Of a DNA stretch of 8,412 bases, positions 5,583 through 8,412 are shown piece by piece. The position numbers were made by a program, and so were the translations under genes. The stretch is from CAKTOF01 sp964523945 (GTDB lineage: Bacteria; Bacillota; Clostridia; Oscillospirales; Oscillospiraceae), in NCBI GenBank assembly GCA_964523945.1, contig CAZGBU010000090.1:1-8412 (forward strand), read 5' to 3'. A model generated the notes under the pieces. The model saw only the letters and a list, made by a program, of their open reading frames with translations. It was not told the DNA's origin and made no database searches. The number at the start of each line of letters is the position of its first letter. The first letter of the stretch is position 1.

Positions 5583-7505
5583 CTACGAAAATGTTACATC
5601 GCGCGTTTCCGTCAGCACGCCGTTGATATACACATCCAGCCGCTGCGTGCCGGAGCCCTCGATCAGGAACTGCCGCGCCGTCTGCTCCGCCGACAGCTCA
5701 ACCGAATATTCATAGCTTGTCGTATCGTCCAGACGCAGGGTCACGGTCACCGTTCCCTCGCCGGCCGGAAGCGTGACGCTGACCGTGCGCGTGGAAAGCG
5801 TCGGCTCAATCGGCCCCTCCATCCCGCCGGTGTCCCCGTCGCCATCTGTCTCTGGCAGCTCGGACGGATCCTGCTCTTCTGGCTCCTCCGGCTGTTCGGT
5901 TTCCTCGTCCGGCTCCGGCTCGACAGCCGGCGGTTCCTCCTCGTCGGTGGGTTCTTCCTCATCCGGCGATGCCGGCTCGTCCGGCTGCTCGGTATCCTCT
6001 TCTGTTGTACCAGAGTCAAGTGACGCAACCCCGATCCACAAGGAGACAGAGTCACCGTCATAGAGCAGCTCGCCTTCTGCCGGCTCGCTGCGCAGCACGC
6101 GGCCAACCAGCGCTGCGTCCGACGTATTCTCTTCATAGATCGTAATCTCAGACAATCGGATGCCAAGCGAATTCAGCGCCGCGACAGCCTCGCTCTGCGT
6201 CGAACGGTACAGATCCGGCATCTCATCGGTCATCGCACCGCTTGAGACGGTCACTGTGATCTCGGTACCGGGTTTGACGCTGCGGTTTGCATTCGGCGTC
6301 TGGTCAATGATATAGCCCGCTTCATATTCATCACTCGTCTGCGTACCGCCCTGAACGATGGTGAAGTCGGGATAGTCCGCCGGGTCGATCTCATCATAGA
6401 CCAAACCGATCAGGCTGGGGACTGTTACGTCCTCCTCCCGTGTGAGCAGGTCGCGCAGATAGTATGCATACAGAAAATACAGAATGCCGACGACAGCCAG
6501 CGCAATACAAACCACCGCAGCGATGACCGATCCGGAGCGTCGCTTGCGCGGCTCGGGCGATTCGATCTGGCGCGTCTGCTGCAACGGCTGCTGGGGCTGC
6601 GGATGCCTGGTACGCTCTCTCCGCGGCGCCGGCGGCACCTCAACCCGAGAACTCGCCCCGTCAAACGTAAAGGTAATCTGCGGATTTTTCCGAAACTCTT
6701 CCATATCGCGGATCATTTCGGTCGCAGAGGCATAGCGGTGATCAAGATTGGACGCCATTGCATGCAGCACGATCTGCTCAAAGCCGGGCGGCACCTCGGA
6801 ATTGAGCAGCGACGGCGGGACCGGTGCAGAATTGATGTGCTGAATGGCCACAGAGACAGGCGTTTCCCCGTCATATGGCGGACGGCCCGTGAGCATCTCG
6901 TACATCACGACGCCGAGCGAATACAGATCGGTCCGGTTGTCCACCTTTCCGCCCTTGGCCTGCTCCGGCGAGATGTAGTGCACCGAGCCGAGCGCCTCGC
7001 GCGTGAGCGTATTCTGTGACGAGCTGACACGCGCAATGCCGAAATCGGCGACCTTGACGCTGCCATCTTTGAGCACCATGATGTTATGCGGCTTGATGTC
7101 GCGGTGAACAATGCCGCGGCCATGTGCATGCTCAAGCGCCTTGGCAATCTGCTGCGCAAAATGCAGCGTCTCGCGCCAGCTGAGCTGTCCTTTCTGCTCC
7201 ATATACTGCTTGAGCGTCAGACCGTCGATCAGCTCCATGACAATGTAATCCAGATCATCCGATTTGGACACGTCGTATACGCTGACAATATTCGGATGCG
7301 AGAGCATGGCAACCGCCTGGGATTCCGCCTGAAAGCGGCGACGGAACTCATCGTCGCGCAGATACTCGTCTTTCAGGATTTTGATTGCGACGAGCCGGTT
7401 GAGCCGGTGGCAGCGCGCGCGATAGACAACGGCCATACCGCCGCTGCCGATCTCGTCGAGAATCTCATATCGGTTGTCAAGCAGACGTCCTATGTATTTG
7501 TCCAT
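5583..7505 (-). CDS. prkC: PASTA-domain Ser/Thr protein kinase PrkC
   Basis: This 640-aa membrane kinase phosphorylates proteins involved in cell wall, translation and dormancy exit; its outer PASTA domains bind muropeptide or lipid II in relatives. The kinase domain (about 13-275) shows the Gly loop GSGGMAVVY (20-28), Lys42 in VAIK, HRDIKPHN (134-141) and DFG (154-156), so it is catalytically complete. A basic Pro/Gln-rich juxtamembrane region (about 290-323) leads to one membrane helix (about 326-349), then two PASTA domains (about 358-422 and 428-493). Next come a Glu/Asp/Pro-rich linker (about 499-565) and a beta-rich C-terminal segment (570-640). B. subtilis PrkC has three PASTA domains, so the two plus acidic linker are distinctive. 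The ATG at 7505 (MDKYIGRLLDNRYEIL) is chosen over the GTG at 7535, which lacks a ribosome site and sits inside a hairpin; GGAAGG lies 13 bases upstream, rather far. Confidence 0.96.
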   Translation of the reverse strand: MDKYIGRLLDNRYEILDEIGSGGMAVVYRARCHRLNRLVAIKILKDEYLRDDEFRRRFQAESQAVAMLSHPNIVSVYDVSKSDDLDYIVMELIDGLTLKQYMEQKGQLSWRETLHFAQQIAKALEHAHGRGIVHRDIKPHNIMVLKDGSVKVADFGIARVSSSQNTLTREALGSVHYISPEQAKGGKVDNRTDLYSLGVVMYEMLTGRPPYDGETPVSVAIQHINSAPVPPSLLNSEVPPGFEQIVLHAMASNLDHRYASATEMIRDMEEFRKNPQITFTFDGASSRVEVPPAPRRERTRHPQPQQPLQQTRQIESPEPRKRRSGSVIAAVVCIALAVVGILYFLYAYYLRDLLTREEDVTVPSLIGLVYDEIDPADYPDFTIVQGGTQTSDEYEAGYIIDQTPNANRSVKPGTEITVTVSSGAMTDEMPDLYRSTQSEAVAALNSLGIRLSEITIYEENTSDAALVGRVLRSEPAEGELLYDGDSVSLWIGVASLDSGTTEEDTEQPDEPASPDEEEPTDEEEPPAVEPEPDEETEQPEEPEEQDPSELPETDGDGDTGGMEGPIEPTLSTRTVSVTLPAGEGTVTVTLRLDDTTSYEYSVELSAEQTARQFLIEGSGTQRLDVYINGVLTETRDVTFS

Positions 7506-7527
7506 ACCTGCACCGTAACCTTCCGAT

Positions 7528-7555
7528 CGGCGCACGGCCTGCTGGCCATGCGCCG
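7528..7555 (-). other. RNA hairpin between prpC and prkC
   Basis: Arms 7528-7539 and 7544-7555 form a 12-bp stem with a 4-nt loop. The one plus-strand mismatch (C7535/A7548) becomes a G-U wobble in minus-strand RNA, so the fold is complete only in the operon transcript. No U-run follows, so it is not a standard terminator. It ends three bases before the GGAAGG ribosome site of prkC. Possible roles are mRNA processing or stability, or control of prkC translation; none is shown by the sequence. Confidence 0.5.
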
Positions 7556-7593
7556 GTGTATTTTTCTTCGTCCGCAGCCGTTCCCATGCCGCC

Positions 7594-8325
7594 TCAGGCT
7601 TCTACCAGAACCATTGTCACATTGTCCGGCGCACCGGCGCTGTTGGCAAGCGCCAGCAGCCGGCGGCAGCAGTTGGCGCGATTGACGCCGTGGACAACCT
7701 CAAACAGGATTTCCTGGTCCGAGACGACATTGGTCAGCCCATCTGTACACAGCAGCAGAAAATCGCCCGGCGAGAGCGCCTGGGTAAACAGGTCGCACTG
7801 GGTTCCCGGCTCTGTGCCGACCGCGCGCGTGATGAGATTCTTATGCGGGTGACGGCGCGCCTGGTCCGGCGTCAATTCGCCGCGGCGGACCATATCTTCG
7901 ACAACAGAGTGGTCGACTGTGATGCGCGTAATCCCGTTCCGGTTCATGTAGTATGCCCGGCTGTCGCCGATATTAGCAACCGTTGCCTCGCCCGGACGCA
8001 CAAAGGCGGCCACAAGCGTGGTGCCCATGCCCTCGAACTCACGCCCGAGACGCGACTGCTCATAGACCGTCGCATTGGCCAGCAAGCTCGCGGCACGCAT
8101 CATTTCACCGATCTCATCGCGCGTCATGCCGGGATGTACCGTCCGCCGCACCTCGCCGGTGAACACCTCGCAGGCCAGGCGGCTGGCTACATTTCCGCTG
8201 CGTGCGCCGCCCATTCCGTCGCAAACGATGACGAGCATCTGCTCACCGGAGAAGCGGTCGATGCCAAAGAAATCCTCATTCTGTTCCCGGACCAGGCCGG
8301 TGTCGGTCAATGACCAGGTCTGCAT
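7594..8325 (-). CDS. prpC: PP2C-family Ser/Thr protein phosphatase PrpC/Stp
   Basis: This Mn/Mg-dependent cytoplasmic phosphatase reverses phosphorylation by the kinase encoded downstream. The 243-aa protein has the bacterial PP2C motif series: Arg13 and Asp18 in VREQNEDFF, Asp36-Gly37 in CDGMGG, GMGTT (99-103), GDSRAYY (120-126), CTDGL with Asp195, and Asp234-Asn235 in APDNVTM. All metal and phosphate-binding positions I can check are present. No membrane segment is seen. The ATG at 8325 follows AAAGGAGG with good spacing. It starts 29 bases after the rlmN stop and ends 88 bases before prkC, the standard rlmN-phosphatase-kinase order in Firmicutes, so co-transcription with prkC is expected. 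Confidence 0.96.
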   Translation of the reverse strand: MQTWSLTDTGLVREQNEDFFGIDRFSGEQMLVIVCDGMGGARSGNVASRLACEVFTGEVRRTVHPGMTRDEIGEMMRAASLLANATVYEQSRLGREFEGMGTTLVAAFVRPGEATVANIGDSRAYYMNRNGITRITVDHSVVEDMVRRGELTPDQARRHPHKNLITRAVGTEPGTQCDLFTQALSPGDFLLLCTDGLTNVVSDQEILFEVVHGVNRANCCRRLLALANSAGAPDNVTMVLVEA

Positions 8326-8354
8326 GGGCCACTCCTCCTTTCAGGGAATTACTG

Positions 8355-8412
8355 CTACATCTGCCTGCGGCGTAGCTGGCCGCAGGATGCATCGATATCG
8401 CCGCCGAGACTG
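8355..8412 (-). CDS. rlmN: RlmN C-terminus (partial)
   Basis: Only the last 18 codons lie in the window, ending at the TAG at 8357-8355. The frame reads SLGGDIDASCGQLRRRQM, which matches the conserved end of RlmN (typically TLG-DIDAACGQLR). RlmN is a radical-SAM enzyme that methylates C2 of A2503 in 23S rRNA and A37 in some tRNAs. The call rests on this short tail plus its position directly before prpC, where rlmN sits in most Firmicutes. The rest of the gene, with the radical-SAM cysteines, is outside the window. Confidence 0.85.
   Translation of the reverse strand, partial: SLGGDIDASCGQLRRRQM

Noticed and set aside
4988..5626. Plus-strand 212-aa open frame opposite rsgA
   Set aside because: RsgA is certain from its motifs; the opposite frame has no ribosome site or motif and is a GC-driven shadow.
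5823..6021. Low-complexity GAG/GAA/CCG-rich stretch as a DNA repeat element
   Set aside because: It is in frame within prkC and explained as the acidic Glu/Pro linker; it is not an exact tandem repeat.
7505..7535. GTG start of prkC at 7535
   Set aside because: It has no ribosome site and lies inside the hairpin; the MDKYIGRLLDNRYE start at 7505 fits the usual kinase N-terminus.
7690..8313. Plus-strand 207-aa open frame opposite prpC
   Set aside because: It mirrors a fully conserved PP2C gene and shows no family signature.

Overview
The window looks like chromosome of a GC-rich, endospore-forming Firmicute of class Clostridia. An Oscillospirales/Ruminococcaceae-type lineage is my best guess, based on high GC, a SpoIVA plus SipL-like pair, and the gene order rlmN-prpC-prkC-rsgA. 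There are no mobile elements, RNA genes or CRISPR arrays that I can see. Coding density is high; the longest stretch without a gene is about 150 bases (1525-1677).

Right-hand block, all on the minus strand and read from 8412 towards 2926: the last codons of rlmN (23S rRNA/tRNA adenine methyltransferase), prpC (PP2C Ser/Thr phosphatase), prkC (membrane PASTA Ser/Thr kinase), rsgA (30S-assembly GTPase), an unannotated 49-residue hydrophobic protein, and a SipL-like protein (SPOCS/DUF3794 repeats plus C-terminal LysM). Spacings are short, and prkC-rsgA appears translationally coupled, so this reads as one operon. A possible internal mother-cell promoter lies just before the sipL-like gene. In Bacillus the slots after rsgA hold rpe and thiN; here they hold the small membrane protein and a spore-coat morphogenetic factor.

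Left-hand block: spoIVA (minus strand, 492 aa) encodes the ATPase that polymerises into the basement layer of the spore coat. It diverges from a plus-strand gene for an exported transglutaminase-like protein with an intact Cys-His-Asp triad. The 153-bp region between them carries face-to-face sigma-E-like promoter candidates that appear to share one palindromic GCATATGC -35 element, plus two copies of a GCAA-N5-TTGC dyad. The transglutaminase gene converges on the sipL-like gene, and a strong GC-rich hairpin terminator separates them.

How the genes may work together: SpoIVA and SipL are known partners in clostridial coat assembly, with SipL's LysM domain binding SpoIVA, and here they sit about 1.4 kb apart. 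The exported transglutaminase-like protein between them is a candidate new envelope or spore-maturation factor. The PrpC/PrkC pair senses cell-wall fragments in relatives and has been linked to germination. Its operon arrangement with a sipL-like gene is the most system-like feature of the window, but a functional link is inference.
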